From Spirosoma aureum (lineage in GTDB: Bacteria > Bacteroidota > Bacteroidia > Cytophagales > Spirosomataceae): DNA of 64,000 nt. The stretch covers positions 2,378,501 through 2,442,500 of the forward strand of contig NZ_CP050063.1 in NCBI RefSeq assembly GCF_011604685.1, in the 5' to 3' direction. This document shows, one piece after another, positions 43,058 to 52,424 of this stretch (the first letter of the stretch is position 1; each line of letters opens with the position of its first letter). Both the position numbers and the translations under genes were made by a program. The notes below the pieces were generated by a model that saw only the letters and a list, made by a program, of their open reading frames with translations, searched no databases and had not been told where the DNA came from.

Positions 43058-44440
43058 TCAAAATACCAGATTAAATGTGCTGCCAGTGCCAGGTGTCGAC
43101 GTGGCGGTTAATTGACCACCGTGCAGCTGCATAATTTGACGGGATAGACTTAAACCAATACCCGATCCCGTTTTTTTCGTTGTATAGAACGGAATAAAAA
43201 TCTGCTCCAGTGCTTCCGGTTCAATACCTGGGCCATTGTCGGCCACGCTGATGATCACGCGGGGCCCATCGGCCATAGCCTCCAGATGAATCGTTGGATT
43301 AGGTGTTTTGTCTAAGCTTTCTACGGCATTTTTGAGCAAATTGATGAGAACCATTTCAATCTGATCAATATCGGCGCGGATGGCCAGATTGGGCAACGTA
43401 GTTTTCGTTGTGATTTTGACCGGTTGTTTCTGATTGTTGGCCTGTGTAAGCTGAACAACGTGCTTCATGAGCTGATCCACAGGAACTTCAGCAAAACTTG
43501 GTTGAGGAATCGTTGTAAAATGCCGATAGGCATCCACAAACCGCATAACACCCGCCCCGCGCTGTTCGATTGTGGTTAGCGCATCCCGAAGGTCAGTAAC
43601 CGAGGAGGCAAACAACGACGAAGAAAGAAGTTCAGTCGTATCGATTTCTGAAGACATTCCGGCTTCGACAATAGGGACCAGATCCGTCTCTACAATATCA
43701 CGCATCGTGCCTGCCAGTGACACAATAGGCGTAATTGAATTCATGATTTCGTGACGCAGTACTTTGGTCAGGTTTTGCCAGGCATCAAGTTCACGCTGCT
43801 GCAATTCCGAACGAATGTTTTGCAGGGATGCCACGGTCACTAACCGCCCCCGTAATCGAACGACCGTACAGCGTACCGACAATTCCCCGTCCGTACCGGT
43901 TTGATACGATACGGGGGTAGAAGACGCAGTTGATGATTTAAGTACGTTTACCAGATCGGCATGAGTCGAGTTCAGGTCGCTGAGCGTACGAAGCCGATAA
44001 GTACCCAATAACCGAAGGGCTGTCTGGTTAACCAGTTCGACCTGTCCGGCGGCATCGAACGTTAGCAAGCCAACACTTACGTGCTGAACAATGGTATTTA
44101 CATAGTGCAAATTCGCTTCTTTCTCAGCCCTTGCCTGCCGAAATGCGTCCAGTACCTCATTGAACTGATCGTTTAGCTCATGGAAAGAAGGGCCGAGATT
44201 ACTATCGGCCCTGAAGGCAACCGCAAAATCAGAATAGCGTACCGATTCCAGAAACCGTGTCAGTTTACGATTCAGGCTGGTGACGAATCGATACAGGTTT
44301 ATGGTTATGACCAAATGGGCAATAAACAACGGGAAGAGCAACAAGCTATTGCTACCCTGAAGGTAAAAATAGGTAAGCGCAACGGTCAGAATGACCACGA
44401 CAACAATGCGCCAGCCAATGCCTATGGCGAAACGATCCAT
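43058..44440 (-). CDS. PAS-containing sensor histidine kinase, NtrB-like
   Basis: A 460-residue membrane histidine kinase. Two short hydrophobic segments near the N-terminus (about residues 9-27 and 33-52) anchor it. A PAS domain (about 120-205) leads to the kinase core with phospho-accepting His230 in VLRHEIMNSITPIVSL, an HisKA variant typical of NtrB/AtoS-type kinases that feed sigma-54 regulators, then HATPase_c with LLKNAVESL and DNGPGI, and GSGIGLSLSRQIMQLHGG. It follows the acyl-ACP desaturase gene by three bases. The sigma-54 response regulator 2.5 kb away is the likely partner. Confidence 0.88.
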   Translation of the reverse strand: MDRFAIGIGWRIVVVVILTVALTYFYLQGSNSLLLFPLFIAHLVITINLYRFVTSLNRKLTRFLESVRYSDFAVAFRADSNLGPSFHELNDQFNEVLDAFRQARAEKEANLHYVNTIVQHVSVGLLTFDAAGQVELVNQTALRLLGTYRLRTLSDLNSTHADLVNVLKSSTASSTPVSYQTGTDGELSVRCTVVRLRGRLVTVASLQNIRSELQQRELDAWQNLTKVLRHEIMNSITPIVSLAGTMRDIVETDLVPIVEAGMSSEIDTTELLSSSLFASSVTDLRDALTTIEQRGAGVMRFVDAYRHFTTIPQPSFAEVPVDQLMKHVVQLTQANNQKQPVKITTKTTLPNLAIRADIDQIEMVLINLLKNAVESLDKTPNPTIHLEAMADGPRVIISVADNGPGIEPEALEQIFIPFYTTKKTGSGIGLSLSRQIMQLHGGQLTATSTPGTGSTFNLVF

Positions 44441-44443
44441 GAG

Positions 44444-45418
44444 TTATGCAATCCAACTGAACGGGTACTCAAGTGTAGGTACTTTGGTCCGCTCAGCTAT
44501 CCGGCGCAGTCGATTAGGAAGCGCCATCAGGTAATCACGGGCACGTTGACCAGCATCGTCGAGATCCGTGATAGCCCCAATGTTCCAGTCGGCCAGCAAA
44601 TTATCCAGAATATCGATATAATCGTATGTTGTATATACCCCAAGCCGCTGAGCTGCATCGGAAAAGTGACTGAACGTCTGGCCAATTTTAACCCCTGTTT
44701 CGCGCAGGAAGTGAGCAGGCATCACAATCTTTTTGCGCATCATATCTTCAAATGCCAGCATCATTTCCGACGGATCGACCTCAAAAATCTGTCCGACAAA
44801 TGCCTTATAGGCTTTAGCATGACGCATTTCGTCGGAAGCAATTACGCCACATATTTTAGACAACTGCGGACAGCCAGCCTGCTTGGCCAGCGTGGCTGTT
44901 CGACGGTGCGATACATTGGTTGCCAGTTCCTGAAACGAGGTATACACAAAGTTGCGGTAAGGGTCACGGCCCGTTCCAATGTCGAAGCCATCCGCAATAA
45001 GATACTGGGTAGAAACTTCCATGGCCCGCATATTGACCCGGCCCGACAGATACAGGAATTTGTTGAGCAGGTCACCGTGCCGGTTTTCTTCGGCTGTCCA
45101 GCCCCGAATCCATTGCGTCCAGTGTTGCGGGCTATTTTGGTCAACGCCTTCCATTCCCATCAGCCATGATTCATAGGTTGGGAGAGCTTCTTCGGTAATG
45201 GTATCGCCCACCAGAACGGCTACGTAATCGTAGGATAATTCACGCGTGCTTTCGCGAAGGAGCTTGACCTCGTCCAGAAAATTTTCCTGTGCGGAATCGG
45301 GCAGCAGGTCAGCCGGTTGCCAGTTTGTTTCGATAGGCTTAAGATACTCCCCAATTAAGGCGTTTATTTTTTCGCCGACGAAACGCATTACGTCTATACG
45401 AGAGGCCGATAGAATCAT
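44444..45418 (-). CDS. Acyl-ACP desaturase, ferritin-like diiron enzyme
   Basis: A 324-residue soluble desaturase of the stearoyl-ACP type, which inserts a double bond into acyl-ACP using O2 and ferredoxin. The diiron ligands are visible as EENRHG (about residues 112-117) and DEMRHA (about 197-202), with the first ligand Glu in LPTYESWLMGME. The start at 45418 gives a short extra lead; M11 at 45388 is also plausible. It is the first gene of a minus-strand pair with the histidine kinase. Opposite it lies an acyltransferase gene, which hints at joint control of membrane lipid composition. Confidence 0.88.
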   Translation of the reverse strand: MILSASRIDVMRFVGEKINALIGEYLKPIETNWQPADLLPDSAQENFLDEVKLLRESTRELSYDYVAVLVGDTITEEALPTYESWLMGMEGVDQNSPQHWTQWIRGWTAEENRHGDLLNKFLYLSGRVNMRAMEVSTQYLIADGFDIGTGRDPYRNFVYTSFQELATNVSHRRTATLAKQAGCPQLSKICGVIASDEMRHAKAYKAFVGQIFEVDPSEMMLAFEDMMRKKIVMPAHFLRETGVKIGQTFSHFSDAAQRLGVYTTYDYIDILDNLLADWNIGAITDLDDAGQRARDYLMALPNRLRRIAERTKVPTLEYPFSWIA

Positions 45419-45535
45419 GTAAAATCAACAAAGAAGATGATCAATCAATTCAATAAACTTGCAAGGTACACTTAAAACAAACGACAGATTTAGTGTGCTT
45501 TGCCTTTTTCTACCAAACAAAACCTGACGGATTGC

Positions 45536-45543
45536 TATTTTTG
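45536..45543 (+). promoter_or_regulatory. -7 promoter box of the acyltransferase gene
   Basis: TATTTTTG fits TAnnTTTG, 46 bases before the acyltransferase start; no clear -33 partner is seen. Confidence 0.35.
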
Positions 45544-45589
45544 AGCTAAAATAAGGCAATAGGCGTATTTCGATGCCCAAAAAGGCGCT

Positions 45590-46342
45590 ATGAAAAAAAT
45601 TCTGGATTATTTTTTGAGCTCTGTTTACCTGCTCTACTTCGGATTGACTTTAGTGGTTTTTCACGTTCTTCAGGTCATTGCGTTTCATGTATTTGGGAAA
45701 CCGGCGCACAAAAAAGTGGTCGATTGGATGAATGCGTTCATTGCTTATGGCTGGTATCTGACGGGTAGTAGTATCAGGTTTCAGCAACAGCCCAATCTGC
45801 CAACTGATCGTCCGATTATTTTTGTGGCCAACCACCAGAGTATGTTCGATATTTCACCGATTATCTGGTTTCTGCGTCGTCATACCCCCATTTTTGTTTC
45901 CAAAATTGAGCTGGCTCATGGAATACCGGGTGTGTCCTATAACCTGCGTAAAAGCGGAGCGGCACTGATCGATCGTAACGATCCGAAACAAGCCATCGTT
46001 GAGATTGCCCGCTTGGGTAAGCATATTCAGCAAACGAAACATTCTGCGGTTATTTTTCCGGAGGGAACGCGGTCATCATCGGGGAAAATGCGTCCTTTTG
46101 TAGCGGGTGGATTGGCCATGCTGCTCAAGCGGGCACCCGATGCGCTCGTGGTGCCTATTGCTATCCGTGGGACGGGTCCTTTCAATCCGACTGGCGTATT
46201 TCCATTGACCTCATTTTCGCGGATGTCGTGGGTGGTGCTACCCGGTATCGAGCCTGCTGGCCAAACCCCCGATGAAATAGTGAGACTAGCGCAGGAGGCT
46301 ATTTCTCTGGAACTCGGTGTATTAGGGGCGGTTAGCCAGTAA
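45590..46342 (+). CDS. 1-acyl-sn-glycerol-3-phosphate acyltransferase-like
   Basis: A 250-residue PlsC-family acyltransferase in the inner membrane. An N-terminal hydrophobic helix (YFLSSVYLLYFGLTLVVFHV) precedes the catalytic H-x4-D motif NHQSMFD (about residues 86-92), then the substrate motif VIFPEGTRSSSGK (about 155-167). It transfers an acyl chain to lysophosphatidic acid or a similar acceptor in phospholipid synthesis. It is divergent from the desaturase gene across a 171-base region. Confidence 0.92.
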   Translation: MKKILDYFLSSVYLLYFGLTLVVFHVLQVIAFHVFGKPAHKKVVDWMNAFIAYGWYLTGSSIRFQQQPNLPTDRPIIFVANHQSMFDISPIIWFLRRHTPIFVSKIELAHGIPGVSYNLRKSGAALIDRNDPKQAIVEIARLGKHIQQTKHSAVIFPEGTRSSSGKMRPFVAGGLAMLLKRAPDALVVPIAIRGTGPFNPTGVFPLTSFSRMSWVVLPGIEPAGQTPDEIVRLAQEAISLELGVLGAVSQ

Positions 46343-46411
46343 AATAGCAATGATGTATTTGTAGTTGACTCTGGTATTTCCGTATATTTATAAAGAAACC
46401 GTTTTGCTTGT

Positions 46412-46870
46412 TTGACTCTAGATAAACCGCATCGGCGGAACGGTCTTGACCAGATTGAACCCATACTAGCCGACGTAGCTCAAAAAACAGATCGGCTCAT
46501 TGAGTCGAACGGCCAGATTTTCCAACTGGCTACTGAGACCCAGGCGCAGGTGCAAAAAGTAGTTCAGCAGGCAGATAGTACTGCCAGAGGGCTGGCGAAT
46601 CTAACCGTTAGTGTTAACCAGCGGTTTGATCAACTCACTGCCGATGTAAATCATCAGTTTGTCCAGATCAACCATCGATTTGTTGAGGTTGATCATCGAT
46701 TCGATCAACAGCAGAGTCAATTTGAAAGCCTTCGAGGTGAAGTGCAGCTTGGGCTAGAGCAACTTGATACCAAAATTGACAGTAACGTAGATGGGCTACA
46801 GGAGGAAATAAAATTTCCGAAAGATACTCAGATCGAAATTTTGACTATCCTCAAAGATCGGTTAAAGTAG
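46412..46870 (+). CDS. Coiled-coil protein with HRF repeats, unrecognised
   Basis: A hypothetical cytoplasmic protein of about 152 residues, nearly all predicted coiled coil. Repeated units NQRFDQL, NHQFVQI, NHRFVEV and DHRFDQQ show a heptad pattern at about residues 69-102. No ATG suits; the frame opens with TTG at 46412 and reads KPHRRNGLDQIEPI soon after, so the start could be different or the 5' end lost. Proteins of this kind are often structural partners of membrane or restriction systems, but none is visible here. It is on the opposite strand to the regulator at 46953. Confidence 0.55.
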   Translation: MTLDKPHRRNGLDQIEPILADVAQKTDRLIESNGQIFQLATETQAQVQKVVQQADSTARGLANLTVSVNQRFDQLTADVNHQFVQINHRFVEVDHRFDQQQSQFESLRGEVQLGLEQLDTKIDSNVDGLQEEIKFPKDTQIEILTILKDRLK

Positions 46871-46952
46871 ATAGTAGGGTAACTATACGGCCTGACCTGA
46901 ATTGACAATGGCTGAATTACGGTACCAATGCCGATTCAGATCAGGCAATAAC

Positions 46953-48329
46953 TCACAGCCCAAATTTCTCCAGTCGTCTGTACAACGCCTGACGGGATAC
47001 CCCCAGTTCTCGCGCAACATCCGTGATGCTACCCCGATGTTTCTGCATTGCCTGTTGAATCAATTGACGCTCCATGTCTTCCAGTTGCAGCGTTTCGTTT
47101 ACCGGAGATGTTGTTGTAGACGCGTCTTTTCGGAATACAAAATTGCCCGGTTCCAGGAGAGTGCCCTGCGTTAGTTCAGGACGGGCCAGAATAACGGCCC
47201 GCTCAACAGCATGCTGTAGTTCACGCACGTTTCCAGGCCAGCGATATTGTTTCATTTCAGCCAATAATGCCGGGCTCAGCCCCGAAACGGATCGATTGTA
47301 TTGCTTGGCATATTTTTTTAGAAAATGTTCGGCCAGCAGACCAATATCCGACGGACGTTCGCGTAGGGGAGGTAAATGAAGCTCAATTGTGTTGATCCGA
47401 TAAAGCAAATCCTGCCGAAATTGCCGCTCGGCTACGCGTTGATTCAGGTCAGCATTCGTTGCGCAGACGAGCCGGACATCTATTGGCCGGGCCTTGTTCG
47501 AACCAACGCGTGTTACCTGCCGCTGTTGCAGGACGGTTAACAAACGGGCTTGTTGAGAAGGAGAAAGATTACCAATCTCGTCCAGAAAAATTGTTCCGCC
47601 GTTCGCTTCTTCGAACCGACCAGCCCGATCGTCGCGGGCATCGGTAAACGCACCCTTCACATGCCCGAAAACTTCACTCTCAAACAGGCTTTCGGTCAGC
47701 GCACCTACATCAACGCTTATAAACGGTTTGTCCCGGCGATCTGACTGTTCGTGAATTGCCCGGGCGATTAAATCTTTGCCCGTTCCATTCTCTCCCAAAA
47801 TCAGCACGTTGGCGTCAGTAGGAGCAACACGTTCGACGGTTTCCAGAACCGGACGCATGGCCGAGCCGATGATGGTGGCATGTTTCCCATTTACTTTGGC
47901 CGATTGTTTGTCTTTGGCGCCCTTTTCGCCGTCTTCTTTTTCGTCCTTTCGCCCTTCAACTGCCCCGCGGATGGTATCCAGAAACTTATCATTTTGCCAG
48001 GGTTTGAGCACAAAATCAATGGCACCGGCTTTCATGGCCCGTACAGCCATTTCGACGTCGCCATACGCCGTAAACAAAATTACCCGAGCGGCCGGATCGA
48101 TATCTAAAATACGATCAAGCCAGGCAAATCCCTCACGGCCACTGCTAACATCACGCTGAAAATTCATGTCCAGCACAATTGCGTCGTATCGGTTATTGTT
48201 GAGCAGAAAAGGCAGTTTTTCGGGATTTTTTTCGATGTCCACCGCGCCGAAATGTCGTTTCAGCAGCAACCGGGCAGCCAGCAGCACGTCGGGGTCATCG
48301 TCGACGAGGAGAAGTTTAGCATCTTGCAT
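46953..48329 (-). CDS. Sigma-54-dependent response regulator, likely controls the ABC cluster
   Basis: A 458-residue NtrC-type activator. The receiver domain has D54 in [12 protein letters not shown] charged linker (about 120-145) precedes the AAA+ domain with Walker A GENGTGKD, Walker B FLDEIGNL and the sigma-54 contact loop as GAFTDA in place of the usual GAFTGA. The C-terminal Fis-type helix-turn-helix is [20 protein letters not shown]. The start at 48329 ([14 protein letters not shown]) is right for a receiver; the in-frame ATG at 48380 adds an unlikely tail and lies before the -7 box. The kinase at 43058 and the sigma-54-type promoters at 50296 and 60483 are its likely partner and targets. 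Confidence 0.9.
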   Translation of the reverse strand: MQDAKLLLVDDDPDVLLAARLLLKRHFGAVDIEKNPEKLPFLLNNNRYDAIVLDMNFQRDVSSGREGFAWLDRILDIDPAARVILFTAYGDVEMAVRAMKAGAIDFVLKPWQNDKFLDTIRGAVEGRKDEKEDGEKGAKDKQSAKVNGKHATIIGSAMRPVLETVERVAPTDANVLILGENGTGKDLIARAIHEQSDRRDKPFISVDVGALTESLFESEVFGHVKGAFTDARDDRAGRFEEANGGTIFLDEIGNLSPSQQARLLTVLQQRQVTRVGSNKARPIDVRLVCATNADLNQRVAERQFRQDLLYRINTIELHLPPLRERPSDIGLLAEHFLKKYAKQYNRSVSGLSPALLAEMKQYRWPGNVRELQHAVERAVILARPELTQGTLLEPGNFVFRKDASTTTSPVNETLQLEDMERQLIQQAMQKHRGSITDVARELGVSRQALYRRLEKFGL

Positions 48330-48333
48330 ATAC

Positions 48334-48341
48334 CAAAGATA
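48334..48341 (-). promoter_or_regulatory. -7 promoter box of the regulator, likely leaderless
   Basis: On the minus strand TATCTTTG (48341-48334) ends four bases before the ATG at 48329, so transcription probably begins at or next to the start codon. Confidence 0.45.
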
Positions 48342-48498
48342 AAGAGTCTGGCGATTTGTTGCACGCAGGCACTGTTTCAACGACGAATTAAGCTTTTCTT
48401 ACGTACTTTCGTTGCCAAAAGTCGTTGAGCGGTCATTGGTCGTGATTTATGGTCATTTTCTGGAAGTTGACCGTTGAGCGATAATTTTATGCCAACTA

Positions 48499-50193
48499 AT
48501 GACTGACATTGCCCCACCTCTCAACGATCGCTGGTTTTATGCCCTGGTAGTAGCTGGCATATTCCTCAATGCAACAGGCTTATTTCCGCCAATTCTGGAA
48601 CCCGATGGCGCACTCTATGCCTGTATTGCCAAAATAATGGCCCAAACCGGGGATTTTGTTAATCTGTATGCCGTTGGCCGTGACTGGCTCGATAAGCCGC
48701 ATTTTCCCTTCTGGGTATCGGCCCTGAGCTATCTTATTTTTGGGATTAATACATTCGCCTATAAATTTCCGGCTCTTTTGTTCTTTATGGGTAGCGCCAT
48801 TTACACCTATAAATTTGTTCGGCTGGCCTATTCAAAATTGACAGCACAACTAGCTGTGCTGGTTCTATTGACGGCCTTTCACGGTGTACTTTCGAATAGC
48901 GATGTGCGGGCTGAGCCTTATCTGACACTACTAATCATCGGGCCAGTTTACCATTTTTACCGGGTCTTTCTGGGGGATAAAAATGACCTTTCTAAAAACT
49001 GGCTTCATCTGCTACTTGGGTCGTTCCTGACTGGTTGCGCCCTGATGACGAAAGGACTCTTCGTGATCGTTCCAATTGGTGCAGGTTTAGGACTTCACTG
49101 GCTCTTGACCGGTAACTGGCGGGAGTTATTAAAGCCGAGGTGGTATCTGGCAGTTGTGCTATCATTTGTTTTTACGTTGCCTGAGATTTATTGTTTATAT
49201 CAACAATTCGACCTGCAGCCCGGAAAAGTAGTTTTTGGGAATACGGGCGTTTCGGGCATTCGATTTTTCTTCTGGGACAGTCAGTTCGGGCGTTTTTTTA
49301 ACACGGGTCCAATTAAGGGCGCGGGCGACAAATTTTTCTTTCTTCATACGCTGCTTTGGGCTTTTCTGCCGTGGTCGTTACCCTTGTACATTGGTGTTGG
49401 AAAAGCACTGGTCGCATTAGTAAAGCGGCAGAATCCCTTACCAGAGTACGTTTCACTGGGGTCGAGCCTCGCTACCTTTGCGCTGTTTTCGTTATCGGGC
49501 TTTCAGCTTCCGCATTATCTGAATATTGTTTTTCCGTTCTATGCCATTCTGACCGCTCAGTTTCTGGTGAGTCTGAATCCGGTTAACCTTCGTAGGTGGA
49601 CGGTCGCACAGTCAATTATTGGGTTGTTGTTAGTCGTACTGATCGTGGCCGTGTTGTTTGTTGTAAAACCCGCTAAACTCGGCATCGCGCTTAGTTGGGT
49701 AATTATCATCACGTTGGCGACAATCACCCTGTTTCGGCAAACGACGATGTTGTCCTTAATGGGTCGGATGGTGGGAGCAATGCTGGTATTGGCTGGTGTA
49801 CTCAACCTGTTTCTGTATCCAACCTTTATGCAATATGAGGCTGGTTTGACCGCTGCCCGGTTCGTTAATGAACAGCCGCTGCTTGCCAAGCGGCCAACGG
49901 CACTTTACGGCCCCGGTACGTTTGGCGAAAGCTCGTGGTCGTATGAATTTTACGCCCATGCACCAACGCAATACATTCGCGAAGACTCAGTATTACGACA
50001 AATGAGCAGCCATCGGGCGGTGCAGGTTTTTACTACAAATACGTATGCTGATTCGCTGGAAATACGCGGTTTTCGTGTTCGTCGGGTAGCGATTTTTCCT
50101 TATTTTCACATCAGCCAGCTAACCGCCGATTTCCTGAATTATGACACACGGGCAACAACGCTTAAGCCCTATGTGCTCATAGAGGTTAAATGA
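48499..50193 (+). CDS. ArnT/PMT-like GT39-family glycosyltransferase
   Basis: A 564-residue integral membrane glycosyltransferase of the GT39/ArnT class, which uses lipid-linked sugars at the periplasmic face. The first loop contains LEPDGALYACIAKIMAQTGD with the catalytic-type acidic residue, then GRDWLDKPHFPFWVSALSYL, the signature of ArnT-like enzymes. About eleven hydrophobic helices follow and a periplasmic C-terminal domain from about residue 440. The target, lipid A, glycolipid or protein, is not shown by sequence. It lies just upstream of the transporter cluster but before that cluster's own promoter. Confidence 0.87.
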   Translation: MTDIAPPLNDRWFYALVVAGIFLNATGLFPPILEPDGALYACIAKIMAQTGDFVNLYAVGRDWLDKPHFPFWVSALSYLIFGINTFAYKFPALLFFMGSAIYTYKFVRLAYSKLTAQLAVLVLLTAFHGVLSNSDVRAEPYLTLLIIGPVYHFYRVFLGDKNDLSKNWLHLLLGSFLTGCALMTKGLFVIVPIGAGLGLHWLLTGNWRELLKPRWYLAVVLSFVFTLPEIYCLYQQFDLQPGKVVFGNTGVSGIRFFFWDSQFGRFFNTGPIKGAGDKFFFLHTLLWAFLPWSLPLYIGVGKALVALVKRQNPLPEYVSLGSSLATFALFSLSGFQLPHYLNIVFPFYAILTAQFLVSLNPVNLRRWTVAQSIIGLLLVVLIVAVLFVVKPAKLGIALSWVIIITLATITLFRQTTMLSLMGRMVGAMLVLAGVLNLFLYPTFMQYEAGLTAARFVNEQPLLAKRPTALYGPGTFGESSWSYEFYAHAPTQYIREDSVLRQMSSHRAVQVFTTNTYADSLEIRGFRVRRVAIFPYFHISQLTADFLNYDTRATTLKPYVLIEVK

Positions 50194-50209
50194 TAAATGA
50201 ACCGGTTTT

Positions 50210-50245
50210 GAAACCGGACAGCTATTTGTCCGAAACCGGACAGCT
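50210..50245. promoter_or_regulatory. Activator-binding site upstream of the ABC cluster
   Basis: The 14-mer GAAACCGGACAGCT occurs at 50210-50223 and 50232-50245, a 22-base period. Within it TGTCCG (50227-50232) and CGGACA (50237-50242) form the palindrome TGTCCG-N4-CGGACA, with a further CGGACA at 50215. The same palindrome occurs at 60416-60431. It is 53 bases from the -24 element, suiting an NtrC-type activator. Confidence 0.7.
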
Positions 50246-50295
50246 GTAATTTTTAGTTCTGAATTAATTTGTTGATAATCAGTATATTTTATTAG

Positions 50296-50311
50296 TTGGC
50301 ACGACTATTGG
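50296..50311 (+). promoter_or_regulatory. Sigma-54-type promoter of the ABC cluster
   Basis: TTGGCACGACTATTGG matches the sigma-54 consensus except that the -12 box ends GG rather than GC. An IHF-consensus box (TAATTTGTTGATA, 50265-50277) lies between the activator site and the promoter. The adaptor gene begins 64 bases downstream. Confidence 0.7.
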
Positions 50312-50374
50312 CTCAAAAGGAGTAAAGCACACGCTTAGTGTTTTATTTCTTAATGTGCTAATTGAAAAATTACA

Positions 50375-51622
50375 ATGGATCGCGCCTTACCTAAACGTTT
50401 CTGGACAACACAACGTATCGCAATTTTTGGTGGTGGTACGCTGATTTTGAGTCTATTAGCTTATACGTTCCTGTTTGCTGACCGCCGGTCGAAACTGAAC
50501 GTCGAAAAAGATAAAATCACCGTCTCGAACGTATCTACCGGACCGTTTGAGGACTTCATCGCCGTTACGGGCGTCGTTCAACCGCTGAAAACTATTCGAT
50601 TGGATGCCATCGAGGGCGGTTATGTAACATCAAAACTCGTTGAGGGTGGCAACATGGTTAAGAAGGGCGATGTGCTCCTGAAGCTCGAAAACCAGAGCCT
50701 TAAACTGAGCTTTCTACAATCGGAAACAGAAGCCAATCGACTTGTCAACGACTTGCAGAATACGCGCCAACGGATACAGATCGAACGATTTACGCTCCGT
50801 AAAACGCTGGCTGATGTAGATGCTCAAATTTCTCAGGCGAAAGACACTTACGATCGTCAGGAAAAGCTCTACAAAGATAAAGTTGTGTCAGAAGAAGACT
50901 ATCTGAAAGCGAAACGGGCTTACGAACGATTAGTCACCCAGCGTACCATCGAAATCGAAACGCAGAAGTATCAGGAGGAAAACGCAAAATTTCAGATCAA
51001 ACAACTTGAGGGTACCTTGCAACGTACGCAGCGAAATGTCGCTCTTTGGCAACAGACGCTCGATAATCTGGTCGTCAAAGCACCGGTATCGGGTCAGTTG
51101 TCGAGTATCGATGTCGAAGTTGGGTCGAACATTAACCGGGGCCAGAATATTGGTCAGATCGATGATCTAAATGGGTTTAAAATGCGGGTTGGTATTGATG
51201 AACACTACATTAGCCGCGTATTTTCGGGCCTGAAAGGATCATTTGAGTTCAACGGGAAAATGCACGATCTGGAAATTAGTCGCGTGTATCCCGAAGTAAA
51301 AAGTGGTCGATTTGAAGTTGATATGGTTTTTCCGAAGGGCACACCCGAAGGCATCAAGCGCGGTCAATCATCACCGATTCAGCTGGAGCTGGGCAAAGCA
51401 GCAAAAGCTACGTTACTGCCCGTAGGTGGTTTCTTCTCCGACACAGGTGGTAACTGGGTATACGTAGTCGATAAGTCGGGCAAGCGAGCGGTGAAGCGGC
51501 CAATTACGCTGGGCCGTAAAAACCCGGAGTTTTATGAAGTGCTTGAAGGTTTGCAGCCCGGCGAGCAGGTTATTACGAGTTCTTACGAAAATTTTGGCGA
51601 TAACGAAGTTCTAGAATTTTAA
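50375..51622 (+). CDS. MacA/HlyD-like periplasmic adaptor of the ABC cluster
   Basis: A 415-residue membrane-fusion protein. A single N-terminal helix (IAIFGGGTLILSLLAYTFLF, about residues 15-34) anchors it. Then come a lipoyl half (FIAVTGVVQPLKTIRLDAIE), a coiled-coil hairpin at about residues 105-225 (many Glu/Lys heptads), the second lipoyl half (VVKAPVSGQLSSIDVEVGSN), and beta-barrel and membrane-proximal domains. It is the first gene after the sigma-54-type promoter and is followed 25 bases later by the ATPase gene. It would link the inner-membrane ABC complexes to an outer-membrane TolC-like partner that is not encoded in this window. Confidence 0.92.
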   Translation: MDRALPKRFWTTQRIAIFGGGTLILSLLAYTFLFADRRSKLNVEKDKITVSNVSTGPFEDFIAVTGVVQPLKTIRLDAIEGGYVTSKLVEGGNMVKKGDVLLKLENQSLKLSFLQSETEANRLVNDLQNTRQRIQIERFTLRKTLADVDAQISQAKDTYDRQEKLYKDKVVSEEDYLKAKRAYERLVTQRTIEIETQKYQEENAKFQIKQLEGTLQRTQRNVALWQQTLDNLVVKAPVSGQLSSIDVEVGSNINRGQNIGQIDDLNGFKMRVGIDEHYISRVFSGLKGSFEFNGKMHDLEISRVYPEVKSGRFEVDMVFPKGTPEGIKRGQSSPIQLELGKAAKATLLPVGGFFSDTGGNWVYVVDKSGKRAVKRPITLGRKNPEFYEVLEGLQPGEQVITSSYENFGDNEVLEF

Positions 51623-51647
51623 ACCCTCAGAACCATTCTGAAAAAGT

Positions 51648-52325
51648 ATGATCCAGACAGTTAACCTACAGAAACTCTTCGCTACCGAAGAAGTAGAAAC
51701 CACCGCCCTCAATGGCATCAACATGGACGTTAAAGACGGCGAGTTCGTGGCCATCATGGGTCCGTCCGGTTGTGGTAAATCCACCCTGCTAAACATCCTT
51801 GGCCTGTTAGACAATCCGAGCGAGGGCGAATACAATTTCTACGGAACAGCTGTTGCCAAAATGACTGAGCGCCAGCGGGCGCAGTTGCGGAAAGGCTCTA
51901 TCGGGTTCGTGTTTCAGAGCTTTAACCTGATCGACGAACTTACCGTCTATGAAAACGTCGAACTGCCACTGCTTTATCTTAAAACGCCTACCGACGAACG
52001 CAAAAAGCGCGTTGAAGAAGCCCTCGAACGCATGAGCATTATGCACCGGCGTAATCACTTCCCGCAGCAACTCTCGGGTGGTCAGCAACAACGGACAGCT
52101 ATTGCACGGGCGGTTGTTGCAAAACCAAAATTAATCCTGGCGGATGAGCCGACGGGTAACCTCGACTCGAAAAACGGCGAGGAAGTGATGAAGCTTCTTG
52201 GAGAATTAAATGACGAAGGAACAACGATTATCATGGTAACGCACTCACCCTACGATGCTGGCTTTGCGCACCGTATTGTGAACCTGTTCGATGGTAAAGT
52301 TGTGACGGAAAACTTCCACGTTTAA
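51648..52325 (+). CDS. MacB/LolD-type ABC transporter ATP-binding protein
   Basis: A 225-residue ATPase subunit. Walker A is GPSGCGKST (about residues 38-46), the Q loop FQSFNLIDELTVYEN, the signature LSGGQQQRTAIARAVV (about 142-157), Walker B LILADEPTGNLD and the switch His in MVTHSPYDA. The layout, with MIQTVNLQKLF at the start, is typical of the MacB/LolD group that powers FtsX-type permeases. It is the only ABC ATPase gene in the window, although at least four permease genes follow. Confidence 0.97.
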   Translation: MIQTVNLQKLFATEEVETTALNGINMDVKDGEFVAIMGPSGCGKSTLLNILGLLDNPSEGEYNFYGTAVAKMTERQRAQLRKGSIGFVFQSFNLIDELTVYENVELPLLYLKTPTDERKKRVEEALERMSIMHRRNHFPQQLSGGQQQRTAIARAVVAKPKLILADEPTGNLDSKNGEEVMKLLGELNDEGTTIIMVTHSPYDAGFAHRIVNLFDGKVVTENFHV

Positions 52326-52369
52326 CTCGCGTAGAAAGCCGTTTTACAGGAAAGATTTAAGTCTGATTG

Positions 52370-52424
52370 CAAGACCTGGGAAAAAAAGATGTGGTTAACA
52401 GACCGCTATCATTCCTGGGTCTTG
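52370..52424. terminator. Hairpin after the ATPase gene
   Basis: Eleven-bp arms (52370-52380 and 52414-52424) pair with two G-U wobbles, followed by the permease promoter region. In 52326-52658 I see only this hairpin and a decayed minus-strand frame, with no clear promoter for the permease. Confidence 0.45.

Noticed and set aside
44180..45169. Long open frame (329 codons) antisense to the desaturase and kinase genes
   Set aside because: Both underlying genes show catalytic motifs; the antisense frame has no recognisable domain.
48423..48480. Repeated CGTTGAGCG before the glycosyltransferase gene
   Set aside because: The repeats are short and imperfect in context; no promoter or operator layout supports them.
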